A DNA stretch of 64,000 nt, from the NCBI GenBank assembly GCA_905206365.1, contig CAJLHF010000004.1:1-64000 (forward strand), read 5' to 3'. The notes below the pieces were generated by a model that saw nothing but the letters and a program-made list of their open reading frames with translations, made no database searches and was not told the DNA's origin. The stretch is from an uncultured Sutterella sp. (GTDB lineage: Bacteria > Pseudomonadota > Gammaproteobacteria > Burkholderiales > Burkholderiaceae_F). The position numbers and the translations under genes are program-made. Within the stretch, counting starts at the first letter, position 1. The number at the start of each line of letters is the position of its first letter. This document shows, one piece after another, positions 19,459 to 27,794 of the stretch.

Positions 19459-20295
19459 GTGGGATTCATCGACACGCACAGCCATCTGCAAGCCGAGGTG
19501 CTCGAGGGACGACTCGACGCGTTGCTCGACGCGGCCCGTCGCTCGGGCGTCGAATCGATCGTGATCTGCGCGGGCTCGCGCGGCGATTGGGCTCGGGTGC
19601 GCGACATCGCCCGTCGGTACGGGCTTCCCTACACGCTTGGCATTCATCCGCTTTTCGCGGCGGAAACGACGTCCGAGGATTTGGCCGACCTCAAGGCGGC
19701 GTTCGCCTCGGCGTGCGCCGATCCCTTTTTCATCGGCGTCGGCGAGATCGGCTTGGACGGCACGGTACCCGGGGCGGGCGACGCGCGCGCGGAAGCGGTA
19801 TTCGCCGCGTGCCTCAAGGCGGCGCGCGATCTGAAATTGCCCGTCTCGCTTCACGTCCGAAAGAGCGCCTCCCGAGTGCTCTACGGGTTGAGGCGCATTC
19901 CGCCCGCGGGCGGAGCCCTTCACGCCTTCAACGGTTCGGACGTCGAGCGGGCGCAGTTTCTCGCGCTCGGCTTGAAGCTCGGCTTCGGCGGGGCGGTCAC
20001 GTACGACGGAAGCCTTCGGATCCGACGCCATGCTGCGGAGCTTCCCGAGGGCTGTTGGGTACTTGAAACGGATGCCCCCGACATGCCCGGGGCCGAACGG
20101 CGCGACGCGGCCGCGCGTCTCGGGACGGAACCCCTGACGGAGCCCGCCGACATCGTGCGGACGGCCGAAATCGTCGCGAACCTCCGGGGGACGACGCTCG
20201 AGAACGTCGCACGGGTTTCGCGCGAAGCGGCGCTCGAGGCGTTCCCGCGTCTGCGCGCGGTACTCTCGCACCCGGAGGCCTTTGCCTGTCGTTGA
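19459..20295 (+). CDS. TatD family metal-dependent hydrolase
   Basis: A 278-residue TIM-barrel hydrolase of the TatD DNase family. The metal ligands are in DTHSHL (residues 5-10), GVGEIGLDG (about 95), SLHVRKS (about 133), ALHAFNG (about 155) and ETDAPDMPG (about 205). Members act as 3'-5' exonucleases or D-aminoacyl-tRNA deacylase-like enzymes; the exact substrate here is open. The start is GTG. It lies 46 bp after lolD and is probably co-transcribed. Confidence 0.9.
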   Translation: MGFIDTHSHLQAEVLEGRLDALLDAARRSGVESIVICAGSRGDWARVRDIARRYGLPYTLGIHPLFAAETTSEDLADLKAAFASACADPFFIGVGEIGLDGTVPGAGDARAEAVFAACLKAARDLKLPVSLHVRKSASRVLYGLRRIPPAGGALHAFNGSDVERAQFLALGLKLGFGGAVTYDGSLRIRRHAAELPEGCWVLETDAPDMPGAERRDAAARLGTEPLTEPADIVRTAEIVANLRGTTLENVARVSREAALEAFPRLRAVLSHPEAFACR

Positions 20296-20371
20296 GGCTT
20301 GACCGGTTCCGACGTTCAACGGGAGGCCCAAGCCGGAATCAGCTTTAAGTAAAAATAAACAAACAAACCGA

Positions 20372-20379
20372 TATAAAAT
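20372..20379 (+). promoter_or_regulatory. probable -10 region in an AT-rich island
   Basis: TATAAA/TAAAAT lies inside an AT-rich stretch (about 20340-20400) that contrasts with the GC-rich surroundings. It is a likely promoter for the autotransporter. The -35 match is weak. Confidence 0.45.
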
Positions 20380-20430
20380 ATTGAGGTTAATCAAAAAACC
20401 ATCGTGGTGTTTTCATAAACTGTCCTGCAC

Positions 20431-20484
20431 ATGAGGAAAAATGCCTGTCACCTCCGCCAATCCCGACGGAGGCGATTTTTCTAG
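20431..20484 (+). CDS. candidate 17-codon leader ORF overlapping a terminator hairpin
   Basis: ATG at 20431 opens MRKNACHLRQSRRRRFF and stops at TAG 20482-20484, inside the hairpin/T-run element before the autotransporter. Six of 17 codons are Arg. No Shine-Dalgarno sequence is seen, so translation is doubtful; the coincidence with a terminator is the reason to list it. Confidence 0.2.
   Translation: MRKNACHLRQSRRRRFF
20451..20480 (+). terminator. terminator-like hairpin before the autotransporter
   Basis: CCTCCG (20451-20456) pairs with CGGAGG (20467-20472), followed by CGATTTTT. It may end the lol-tatD transcript. Since it lies after the AT-rich promoter-like island and only 20 bp before the next ATG, it may instead attenuate the autotransporter mRNA. 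Confidence 0.6.
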
Positions 20485-20499
20485 GATGAAAACAATTCC

Positions 20500-22866
20500 A
20501 TGCGAGGACATATGTGCGGAGAGCTTGAGTTTCGAGCTCTCCATCCGTTGAGATCGACCGATCGAAGCGCTGTCGCGCCCGAACTTCGTGCGGTGACGGC
20601 CGTTGCTGCGGCCGTCGCTTTTGCTGCGGCGGTGTCGGCGGCGCCCGCTCACGCGTTGCGCGTCACGGACGACCGGATCGAGTCGATTGTCGAGGGTGAC
20701 GAATGGCCTGCGCTCGAAATCGCGTCGGGCGCATCGCTGACTTTTCACAACGAGAGGGAACCCGGATCGATGATGATCGGCGCGCTCTCCCTCGAAGGGG
20801 CGCGCTTTACCGTCGAAGCGTCGGGCAATGCGAGTGCCGGGGTAGTCGCGGGTACGGCGTCTTTCGGCGCGTCGGGTGCCGCCGACGAGGTGGTGGTCGC
20901 GCACGACGGGGGCGGCGAGGGGCTGACGCTTCTGATGCTCGATTCGCTCAAGCGCGGCTCGGGCGACCTTGCGATTCGCGTCGAAAACCGGGCCGAAAAG
21001 CCCGTGGACGGGATGTATTTGCAGTCGCAGATGTGGTGGAACGCGGGTGACGACGTCAACACGATCGAATTGAACAACGGCGCGGCGCCCGATGACGGCC
21101 GGGGCGCGTTGAGGATTTCGATTTCCCGGGGCGCCGCCATGCGCATTCAGCCCTCGGGCTACGCCGTGGATTTCGAAAATCTTGTCGAGTTCCGAACGAA
21201 CGAGCGGGATGCGGTGCTCGAATTGGCGGGCGACTTCGTGGTCCGCCCCGATACGTACGTGTACGTGGGAGATGCCGTTGAGGACGGCACGAATTTCGTG
21301 CTCGGGAAGGGCGGCGTGCTTGCTTATGCGAAGGGGAAGGACTCCGGACGGCTTCTTTTCGCGCGCGACTCGACCGTGCGGTTCGAACCGGGGAGCCTTC
21401 TCGTCCTGGAGGACGATGAAGTCAAGGAGCTCGAAAAACGACTTCGCCTCAGAACGAGCGCTTCGAATGTCTCGGGGCTTGGCAACCTCGGTGTGCTCGT
21501 CAATACGAGTGCACCCGGCGGCGCCTATCAGGAGCGAGGGCATCTCGAAATCGACGCGAACGGAAATTTCGTTTTCGTCGGCACCCCCGTCACGTCTCGC
21601 GGGCCCATGGCGCCCGTCGTCAACCGGCTTTTCGAAGGGGTAATGGCGGATTCGGTCGGCGTTCCCGCCTTCTGGCGCACGGCCTTTGCGAAAAACGATG
21701 TCGACGCGCTTTCTGAAAACAGCGCCTCCTGGGTTGAGGTCGGCGTTCAGATGGGGACCGAAAACGCGGTGATCCGAAGCATGCGCGCCCACGCCTTCGA
21801 TCCCGACGAAGCGCTTCGGGTGTTGGAGCACGCGAAAACGAGCGCCGCGGAGCGCGAAAAGGAAGCCGCAGAGGGCGATGCGGGGGCGAAGGCAGGCGGG
21901 ATCGCGAAGCTCACGCACCCGAATCTGCCGATCGTTGTCGACCTCTCCCGCACGACGATGCGCGACGACACGACGGTGCGATCGGGCGACGATTGGACGC
22001 TTGATCGCGACGAAGACGAGATCGGTGCGACCTTCTACGGGCGCGTCGAGAAGCCCTTCGGTCTGCCCGATCTGCTCTGGGGGATCCGCGCGGGTTGGTC
22101 GACGGCGGACGTCGACACCGACGTCGTAACGCAGAACCGCTTCTCGGGCGAAAGCAACGTCGTGACGATTTCGATTTTCGGCGCGGTACCGACTGCGTAC
22201 GGGTATTTCTCGGCGGACCTTCTGTGGGCGAGCGCCGACGATTCGGCGCGGATGCCCACGTACGGCACGATGCTCGTTTCGGATGACATCGAGCGCACGT
22301 TCTGGTCGGCGGGGTTGGGTTGGACGAGTCCCGCCCGGACGACGACGTACGGTGCGAGCCGTTGGTCGGGACGACTCGGTGCGGGTCTTCGGGGCTATCG
22401 CATCGAAGGGTCGGGCGGAGAGCTCGCGGCGGGATCCGAAAGGATTCTCGCGACGGACTTCGGCACGCGCATGTTCGGCGAAGCATCGCTTACGGCCTCC
22501 TTTGCGGGTGAGGGCACCTTCACGTCTTGGAGCGAAGCGAACGACGAGGGCGAGTCGGAAGTTTGGCGCCGGTGGATGACCGCGCTTCTTCCGAAGAGTT
22601 GGCACGTCTGGGGCGGCCTCTCGGGCTACGCGCTTGCGGGCGACACGGATGTGACGCTTTCGGTGCGCACGGTGAACGTCTCCTCCGAGTACGCGGGACG
22701 CGCCCGGTTCGAGGTCGACGGTCCCGAAACCGCGAGCGTGAGCGCGAAGCTCGGTGCGGGACTCGCGTGGCGCGATTCGACGCTCGGCATCTGGGGTGCG
22801 ATCGACCGGGGCGTCGACGGCTTTGACGCGAAGACGGTCGGGATTCGGTACGGGTACGTGCTCTGA
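20500..22866 (+). CDS. autotransporter (type V secretion) with C-terminal beta-barrel domain
   Basis: A 788-residue outer-membrane/secreted protein. Residues about 25-51 form a signal peptide core ending AAPAHA before LRVTDD. A Gly/Ala-rich passenger with repeated short beta-type segments runs to about 440. A charged, helix-prone linker follows (EHAKTSAAEREKEAAEGDAG, about 448-467). The last 280 residues alternate aromatic and small residues as in an autotransporter barrel (LGWTSPARTTTYGASRW, FEVDGPETASVSAKLGAGLAW). The end is RYGYVL, so the terminal residue is Leu rather than the usual Phe or Trp. No protease catalytic motif was recognised in the passenger. ATG 20500 was chosen; ATG 20512 is also possible. 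The role is unknown, perhaps adhesion. Confidence 0.8.
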   Translation: MRGHMCGELEFRALHPLRSTDRSAVAPELRAVTAVAAAVAFAAAVSAAPAHALRVTDDRIESIVEGDEWPALEIASGASLTFHNEREPGSMMIGALSLEGARFTVEASGNASAGVVAGTASFGASGAADEVVVAHDGGGEGLTLLMLDSLKRGSGDLAIRVENRAEKPVDGMYLQSQMWWNAGDDVNTIELNNGAAPDDGRGALRISISRGAAMRIQPSGYAVDFENLVEFRTNERDAVLELAGDFVVRPDTYVYVGDAVEDGTNFVLGKGGVLAYAKGKDSGRLLFARDSTVRFEPGSLLVLEDDEVKELEKRLRLRTSASNVSGLGNLGVLVNTSAPGGAYQERGHLEIDANGNFVFVGTPVTSRGPMAPVVNRLFEGVMADSVGVPAFWRTAFAKNDVDALSENSASWVEVGVQMGTENAVIRSMRAHAFDPDEALRVLEHAKTSAAEREKEAAEGDAGAKAGGIAKLTHPNLPIVVDLSRTTMRDDTTVRSGDDWTLDRDEDEIGATFYGRVEKPFGLPDLLWGIRAGWSTADVDTDVVTQNRFSGESNVVTISIFGAVPTAYGYFSADLLWASADDSARMPTYGTMLVSDDIERTFWSAGLGWTSPARTTTYGASRWSGRLGAGLRGYRIEGSGGELAAGSERILATDFGTRMFGEASLTASFAGEGTFTSWSEANDEGESEVWRRWMTALLPKSWHVWGGLSGYALAGDTDVTLSVRTVNVSSEYAGRARFEVDGPETASVSAKLGAGLAWRDSTLGIWGAIDRGVDGFDAKTVGIRYGYVL

Positions 22867-22910
22867 TCGAATGTCCTCCGATTCGTAAGAAAAGGCAAAA
22901 CTTCCCGGCG

Positions 22911-22938
22911 GGGCGCGGCAATTTGCCGCGCCCTTCTT
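22911..22938 (+). terminator. terminator of the autotransporter gene
   Basis: GGGCGCGGCA (22911-22920) and TGCCGCGCCC (22924-22933) form a perfect 10-bp stem with a three-base loop, followed by TTCTT. Confidence 0.75.
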
Positions 22939-23127
22939 AGAGTGTGTTCCGGAGAGTCGTCGAGCCCGCGGCGCAAAAAACGGAGAATCTTTAAAATCTC
23001 CGCCGTGGCTTCGCCGCCCGTCAAGTCCGAGCGCCCGCTTTTTCCTCGAACGCGGAAAAGCGTTCGAACGCACGTACGTACGGACGACGCGGGCGGGCGA
23101 CGGACAAACAAAGGGAGGCACAAAGAC

Positions 23128-25248
23128 ATGGCAGACAACGAAAGCCGTCCGACGGCGGATCCCGGGCTCGCACGCAGCATGGTCGATCCCCTTTACCGCG
23201 GACTTCGACTTTCGACGGGTGAAGCGCTCATGGCACACGCCGACGGCGTGGCTGGCATCATCCGAAGCATTCGCAACGATCCGGATCTGATCGCGGCCGC
23301 CTATCTTTTCTGCGTACCGACGGTCATTCAGAAGAATTCGAGCGAATGGATCGAAAAGAGCTTCGGTCCGACCGTGAACGGTCTCGTTCAGGAGCTCGGC
23401 CAGATCAACGACCTCTCAATGCGGGCGCGCTCCGACAACGCGGAGGCCAATACGTCCCGGCAGGCCGAGGCGTTGCGCAAGATGCTCCTGGCGATGTGCA
23501 AGGACCTGCGCGTGGTGCTTTTGAAGCTCGCGAGCCGCTTGCAGACGTTGCGCTGGTTTGCGAGCTCGAAAAGCGAAGGAGCGGCTTCCTTCGGGGAAGA
23601 GACGCTCGCGCTCTACGCGCCGCTCGCCAATCGCCTCGGGATCTGGCAGATCAAGTGGGAGCTCGAAGACCTGTCGCTTCGCTTCACGCGTCCCGACGAA
23701 TACCACGAGATCGCCCGCGAGCTCGACGAGTCGCGCGAAGAGCGCCTTGAATTCATGCAGGGCGCCGTGCGGCGTATTCGGGAGCTCCTGGCGGAACACC
23801 GCATCGAAGCTGAGGTGTCGGGTCGCCCGAAGCACATCTATTCCATCTGGAAGAAGATGCAGCGCAAGCATCTGCGGTTCGATCAGCTCTTCGACGTACG
23901 CGCCGTGCGCATCATCGTCGAGACGCTCGAGCAGTGCTACGAGGTGCTCTCGATCGTGCACGAGAGCTTCCCAGTGCTCTCGAAAGAGTACGACGACTAC
24001 ATCGCGAAGCCGAAACCCAACGGCTACCAGTCGCTCCACACGGTGGTGACCGACAAGGCGGGGCGTCCGATCGAGATTCAAATCCGCACGCGCGCGATGC
24101 ACGAATTCGCCGAACTTGGTGTCGCCGCGCACTGGCGCTACAAGGAGGCGGGCAACTCGAATGGGATGTCGAGCGCCGAAGAGCAGCGCGTCGCCTGGTT
24201 GCGGCAACTCCTCGCGTGGCGCAGCGACGTGGGGGGGTCTCCCGAGCACGATCCGCATGCGGTTGAGGACGATCACGTCTATTGCCTGACGCCAGCGGGA
24301 CGCGTCGTGGAGCTCCCTGCGGGCGCCACCCCCGTCGACTTCGCGTACCAGGTGCACACCGAACTCGGTCACCGCATGCGCGGCGCCAAGGTGAACGGCG
24401 TTATGGTGCCCCTCAATACGCACCTGCACACCGGGGAGACGGTGGAAATCATTGCCGGGAAAACCGGGCAGCCGAGTCGCGACTGGCTCAACCCCGAACT
24501 GGGGTACGCCGCAAGCGCCCGCACGCGCAACAAGGTGCGTCAGTGGTTCAACGCGCAGCAAACGGCCGAACTTCTCTCCAGCGGTCGCGAACGCCTCGAC
24601 AAGGAGCTCGCGCGCCTCGGCAAGACTGCCGTCAAGCTCGAAGACCTCGCGAAGCGTCTCGGATACGACTCGGTCGACGATGTGTGCGTCGCCTTCGCGA
24701 AGGAAGAAATCACCGCGACGGCGATCGCCGCTGCCGTACAGCCTCCGAAGCCCGTGAAAGAGGTCGAGCCCGAGGTCGTGCTTCATCAGGCGCAGAAGGA
24801 CAACAAGGGGCGCGTTCTCGTCGTGGGGGTCGATTCGCTTCTGACCCAGCTCGCCCGTTGCTGCCATCCGGTGCCGCCCGACGAGATCGTGGGTTACGTC
24901 TCGCGCGGCCGCGGCGTCATGATCCATCGTGCGGACTGCCCGAACGTGCGCAACATGGCCGAGCAGGATCACGAACGTCTCATTGAAGTGAGCTGGGGGA
25001 GCGCCGTGGGCGACGCCGTCTATCCGGCGGAAGTCCTCGTCGTTGCTCAGGACCGCATGGGGCTTCTCAAAGACATCTCCGAAGTCTTCATGCGCGAAAA
25101 GGAGCGTGTCACGGGTATGAACACTCAGTCCGTGAAGGGCGACCAGCACATGCACTTCCAAATCGAAATCCATTCGGCCGACGGCTTGAAGCGGACGCTT
25201 GTCGCTCTGCGCGAAGTCTCGGGCGTGCTTTCCGCCCGCCGCGTGTGA
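23128..25248 (+). CDS. relA: GTP pyrophosphokinase RelA
   Basis: A 706-residue ribosome-associated (p)ppGpp synthetase of the stringent response. The N-terminal pseudo-hydrolase domain lacks the HD signature (YLFCVPTV where SpoT-type enzymes have LLHDVVED), which marks RelA. The synthetase domain shows GRPKHIYSIWKKM, LFDVRAVRI, NGYQSLHTVV and EIQIRTRAMHE (about 235-345). Then come TGS (VYCLTPAGRVVELPAGATP), a zinc-finger segment with CCHPVPPDEIVGY, and a C-terminal ACT/RRM domain. ATG 23128 has GGGAGG nine bases upstream. The long upstream open frame is non-coding leader. Confidence 0.95.
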   Translation: MADNESRPTADPGLARSMVDPLYRGLRLSTGEALMAHADGVAGIIRSIRNDPDLIAAAYLFCVPTVIQKNSSEWIEKSFGPTVNGLVQELGQINDLSMRARSDNAEANTSRQAEALRKMLLAMCKDLRVVLLKLASRLQTLRWFASSKSEGAASFGEETLALYAPLANRLGIWQIKWELEDLSLRFTRPDEYHEIARELDESREERLEFMQGAVRRIRELLAEHRIEAEVSGRPKHIYSIWKKMQRKHLRFDQLFDVRAVRIIVETLEQCYEVLSIVHESFPVLSKEYDDYIAKPKPNGYQSLHTVVTDKAGRPIEIQIRTRAMHEFAELGVAAHWRYKEAGNSNGMSSAEEQRVAWLRQLLAWRSDVGGSPEHDPHAVEDDHVYCLTPAGRVVELPAGATPVDFAYQVHTELGHRMRGAKVNGVMVPLNTHLHTGETVEIIAGKTGQPSRDWLNPELGYAASARTRNKVRQWFNAQQTAELLSSGRERLDKELARLGKTAVKLEDLAKRLGYDSVDDVCVAFAKEEITATAIAAAVQPPKPVKEVEPEVVLHQAQKDNKGRVLVVGVDSLLTQLARCCHPVPPDEIVGYVSRGRGVMIHRADCPNVRNMAEQDHERLIEVSWGSAVGDAVYPAEVLVVAQDRMGLLKDISEVFMREKERVTGMNTQSVKGDQHMHFQIEIHSADGLKRTLVALREVSGVLSARRV

Positions 25249-25266
25249 GGGAATCAGGAGAGTCGC

Positions 25267-25310
25267 GAAAGGGAACAGCGGACGGCGCTCGCGTCGTCCG
25301 CTCTCCTTTC
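25267..25310 (+). terminator. hairpin after relA, possible terminator
   Basis: AGCGGACG pairs with CGTCCGCT (cores at 25278-25284 and 25295-25301), with an outer GAAAGG/CCTTTC stem. The T content after it is low, so termination is tentative. Confidence 0.45.
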
Positions 25311-25356
25311 GAACCTTCCGAAAGAAAGCGGATACAAATTGTTACATCGATACCTC

Positions 25357-25384
25357 TTGCGTAATTTAAATTTGTCCGTATAAT
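25357..25384 (+). promoter_or_regulatory. promoter of the tRNA-Val pair
   Basis: TTGCGT (25357-25362) and a perfect TATAAT (25379-25384) are separated by 16 bp in an AT-rich stretch, 28 bp before the first tRNA-Val. Confidence 0.8.
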
Positions 25385-25411
25385 TCATGCCTCACACAGC
25401 TTGAAACGAAC

Positions 25412-25488
25412 AGGCACATAGCTCAGTTGGTTAGAGCATCACCTTGACATGGTGGGGGTCGTTGGTTCGAATCCAATTGTGCCTACCA
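25412..25488 (+). tRNA. tRNA-Val (GAC), first copy
   Basis: A 77-nt cloverleaf with acceptor AGGCACA/TGTGCCT, anticodon GAC in CTTGACATG, a GGTTCGAATCC T arm and encoded CCA. It is identical to the copy 180 bp downstream. Confidence 0.97.
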
Positions 25489-25533
25489 ATTCTTCTCGGG
25501 CGGTGTGACGGCGGCGGAGGCCGGCGGTACGAA

Positions 25534-25551
25534 ATACCACGTATGTGGTAT
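25534..25551 (+). repeat. perfect inverted repeat between the tRNA-Val copies
   Basis: ATACCAC-GTAT-GTGGTAT is a 7-4-7 palindrome in the tRNA spacer. It overlaps the possible -35 of the second tRNA promoter and has no T tract. It could be an operator or an RNA processing hairpin. Confidence 0.6.
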
Positions 25552-25579
25552 GGCAGGAATCAAGGTTCTTGCGTACAAT
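25550..25579 (+). promoter_or_regulatory. possible second promoter before tRNA-Val copy 2
   Basis: ATGGCA (25550-25555) and TACAAT (25574-25579) are 18 bp apart, 12 bp before the tRNA. It would drive tRNA-Val copy 2 together with the thrS leader. Confidence 0.4.
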
Positions 25580-25591
25580 CCAAAACCTCAC

Positions 25592-25668
25592 AGGCACATA
25601 GCTCAGTTGGTTAGAGCATCACCTTGACATGGTGGGGGTCGTTGGTTCGAATCCAATTGTGCCTACCA
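25592..25668 (+). tRNA. tRNA-Val (GAC), second copy
   Basis: A 77-nt cloverleaf with GAC anticodon and encoded CCA, the same sequence as the first copy. Its 3' end is only 25 bases before the thrS leader ORF, with no terminator between, so tRNA and leader are probably on one transcript. Confidence 0.97.
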
Positions 25669-25693
25669 GAATTCTTATTGGGAAACGTTGACG

Positions 25694-25753
25694 ATGTCGA
25701 ATAGCCAGGCTCTTCGTGCGACAACACCCTCGGCTCGAAAGACGAGGGCGTGA
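25694..25753 (+). CDS. thrS leader peptide with tandem Thr codons
   Basis: A 19-residue ORF, MSNSQALRATTPSARKTRA, with two adjacent ACA codons and a third Thr codon (ACG) near the end. A GGGA about 10 bases upstream could serve as ribosome site. It is too short to judge by coding statistics; support comes from its placement within the attenuator-like fold before thrS. Confidence 0.6.
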   Translation: MSNSQALRATTPSARKTRA

Positions 25754-25784
25754 GCGAAGTGTCGGCAACGATTTCCTGACCAAA

Positions 25785-25814
25785 AAAGTGCGGCTCATGT
25801 CCGCACTTTTTTTT
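25785..25814 (+). terminator. intrinsic terminator in front of thrS
   Basis: AAAGTGCGG (25785-25793) and CCGCACTTT (25801-25809) form a perfect 9-bp stem with loop CTCATGT and a run of eight T, ending 28 bp before the thrS ATG. Confidence 0.92.
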
Positions 25815-25842
25815 CGTCCCTGCATTTTGAGGTTTTCAAAAA

Positions 25843-27762
25843 ATGGTTGCGATTACTCTTCCCGACGGGTCCAAGCGTGAATTCGAAGGCCCCGTGACCG
25901 TGGCGGAACTTGCCGCCTCGATCGGCGCCGGTTTGGCCAAGGCTGCCCTCGCCGGTCGCGTCAACGGCCGCCTCGTCGACCTTTCCCACGTGATTGAGGC
26001 CGATGCCGACGTTTCCATCGTGACGGGTCGCGACCCCGAAGGTCTTGAAATCATCCGCCATTCGAGCGCGCACCTCATGGCGCAGGCCGTCAAGGAACTC
26101 TACCCCGATGCTCAGGTGACGATCGGGCCGTCGATTGAAAACGGCTTCTACTACGACTTTTCCTACAGCCGTCCCTTCACGCCCGAAGATCTCGAAAAGA
26201 TCGAAGCGCGCATGGACGAGCTCGCGAAGAAGGACATCCCGATCGTTCGCGAAGAAATGGACCGTACGGCCGCCGTCGAGTTCTTCAAGGGGCTCGGCGA
26301 ACATTACAAGGCCGAAATCATCGAGGCGATTCCCGAAGGCGAAGTGATTTCGCTCTACCGCCAGGGCGACTTCGTCGACCTCTGCCGCGGTCCTCACGTC
26401 CCGTCGACGGGCAAGCTCAAGGTGCACAAGCTCATGAAGGTGGCGGGTGCCTACTGGCGCGGAGACAGCAAGAACGAAATGTTGCAGCGCATCTACGGCA
26501 CCGCCTGGGCGACGAAGGACGAACAGGCCGCGTACCTCCACATGCTCGAAGAAGCCGAAAAGCGCGACCACCGTCGCCTCGGTCGCGAACTTGACCTCTT
26601 CCACATTCAGGACGAAGCTCCCGGCATGATCTTCTGGCACGCCAAGGGCTGGGCCCTTTGGCAGGTGGTCGAACAGTACATGCGCCGCGTCTACCAGGAC
26701 AACGGTTACCAGGAAGTGAAGGCGCCGCAACTCCTCGATCGCAGTCTCTGGGAGCGTTCCGGCCACTGGGCGAAGTACCGTGAAAACATGTTCACGACCG
26801 AATCGGAAAACCGCTACTATGCGCTCAAGCCGATGAACTGCCCGGGGCACATCCAGATCTTCAATTCGGCTCTGCGCAGCTACCGCGATCTGCCGCTTCG
26901 CATCGGCGAATTCGGTCAGTGCCACCGCAACGAACCCTCCGGGTCGTTGCACGGCATGATGCGTGTTCGCGGTTTCACGCAGGACGACGGTCACATCTTC
27001 TGTACCGAAGACCAGATCCTCAAGGAGTGCGAAGACTACACGCGCCTCGTTCAGAAGGTCTACAAGGACTTCGGCTTCACGGAAATCGCCTACAAGGTGG
27101 CGACTCGTCCGGAAATGCGCATCGGCGAAGACGCCGTCTGGGACAAGGCCGAAGCCGCCCTGATGCAGAGCTTCGACGCTCTGGGTATCAAGTACGAAGT
27201 GCTCGAAGGTGAGGGCGCCTTCTACGGTCCCAAGATCGAATATCACCTCAAGGACTGCCTCGGTCGCTCCTGGCAGTGCGGCACGATTCAGGTCGACTTC
27301 CAGATGCCGGGTCGACTCGGCGCCGAATACGTGGCCGAAGACAACACCCGCAAGGTGCCCGTCATGTTGCACCGCGCCATTCTCGGTTCGCTCGAGCGCT
27401 GGATCGGCATGCTGATCGAAGAATTCGCGGGCGCTTTCCCGCTCTGGCTCGCTCCGGTTCAGGTGGCCGTTGCCAACATTACCGACGGTCAGGCGGACTA
27501 TGTCAAGGAACTTGCCAAGAAGCTCCACGAAGCCGATATTCGGGTTCAAACGGATTTGCGCGGCGAGAAAATTAACTATAAAATTCGCGAGCTTAGCCTG
27601 CAAAAGATTCCGTACATCCTCGTCGTCGGCGAGAAGGAAAAGCAGGCGGGTACGGTTTCCGTGCGCGTGCGCGGCGGCAAGGATCTGGGCGTCATGAGTT
27701 TTGACGACTTCCTTGCTCTCGTGCGCCGCGAAGTCGCCGAGCGAGCGATGACGCTCGCCTGA
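25843..27762 (+). CDS. thrS: threonine--tRNA ligase
   Basis: A 639-residue class II synthetase that charges tRNA-Thr and edits Ser-tRNA-Thr. It has an N-terminal TGS domain (1-60), the editing domain with [11 protein letters not shown] (HxxxH, about 72) and the catalytic core with zinc-ligand cysteine in [10 protein letters not shown]. Motif 3 is in [15 protein letters not shown], and a C-terminal anticodon-binding domain follows. GAGG lies upstream of the ATG. The attenuator-like leader suggests control by Thr-tRNA charging, unlike the E. coli operator that binds ThrRS protein. Confidence 0.98.
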   Translation: MVAITLPDGSKREFEGPVTVAELAASIGAGLAKAALAGRVNGRLVDLSHVIEADADVSIVTGRDPEGLEIIRHSSAHLMAQAVKELYPDAQVTIGPSIENGFYYDFSYSRPFTPEDLEKIEARMDELAKKDIPIVREEMDRTAAVEFFKGLGEHYKAEIIEAIPEGEVISLYRQGDFVDLCRGPHVPSTGKLKVHKLMKVAGAYWRGDSKNEMLQRIYGTAWATKDEQAAYLHMLEEAEKRDHRRLGRELDLFHIQDEAPGMIFWHAKGWALWQVVEQYMRRVYQDNGYQEVKAPQLLDRSLWERSGHWAKYRENMFTTESENRYYALKPMNCPGHIQIFNSALRSYRDLPLRIGEFGQCHRNEPSGSLHGMMRVRGFTQDDGHIFCTEDQILKECEDYTRLVQKVYKDFGFTEIAYKVATRPEMRIGEDAVWDKAEAALMQSFDALGIKYEVLEGEGAFYGPKIEYHLKDCLGRSWQCGTIQVDFQMPGRLGAEYVAEDNTRKVPVMLHRAILGSLERWIGMLIEEFAGAFPLWLAPVQVAVANITDGQADYVKELAKKLHEADIRVQTDLRGEKINYKIRELSLQKIPYILVVGEKEKQAGTVSVRVRGGKDLGVMSFDDFLALVRREVAERAMTLA

Positions 27763-27794
27763 GGCGAAGCTGATTCAACTTTTGGGAGATTGTC

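Larger units (their letters stand above)
25686..25814 (+). promoter_or_regulatory. candidate Thr-responsive transcription attenuator of thrS
   Basis: The leader folds in two exclusive ways. In the preemptor form CGTTG (25686-25690) pairs with CAACG (25766-25770), CGACA (25719-25723) with TGTCG (25760-25764), and CCCTCG (25727-25732) with CGAGGG (25743-25748), leaving the terminator at 25785-25809 free. In the antiterminator form GAAGTGTCGG (25756-25765) pairs with CCGCACTTT (25801-25809) through nine pairs with one bulged T. The Thr codons of the leader ORF (25721-25726) lie in the preemptor strand, so a ribosome stalled there would release the antiterminator. The pairings are seen in the sequence; the mechanism is inferred. 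Confidence 0.7.

Noticed and set aside
20413..23238. A 941-codon minus-strand open frame opposite the autotransporter
   Set aside because: High-GC antisense frame with extreme Arg content and no recognisable domains. It also runs through the terminators and the autotransporter promoter region.
23128..25248. Assignment of this gene as spoT (bifunctional)
   Set aside because: The HD hydrolase signature is absent at its expected place, while the synthetase motifs match RelA.
25795..27603. A 602-codon minus-strand open frame opposite thrS
   Set aside because: Antisense shadow created by codon bias; it crosses the thrS attenuator and terminator and has no plausible start signals.
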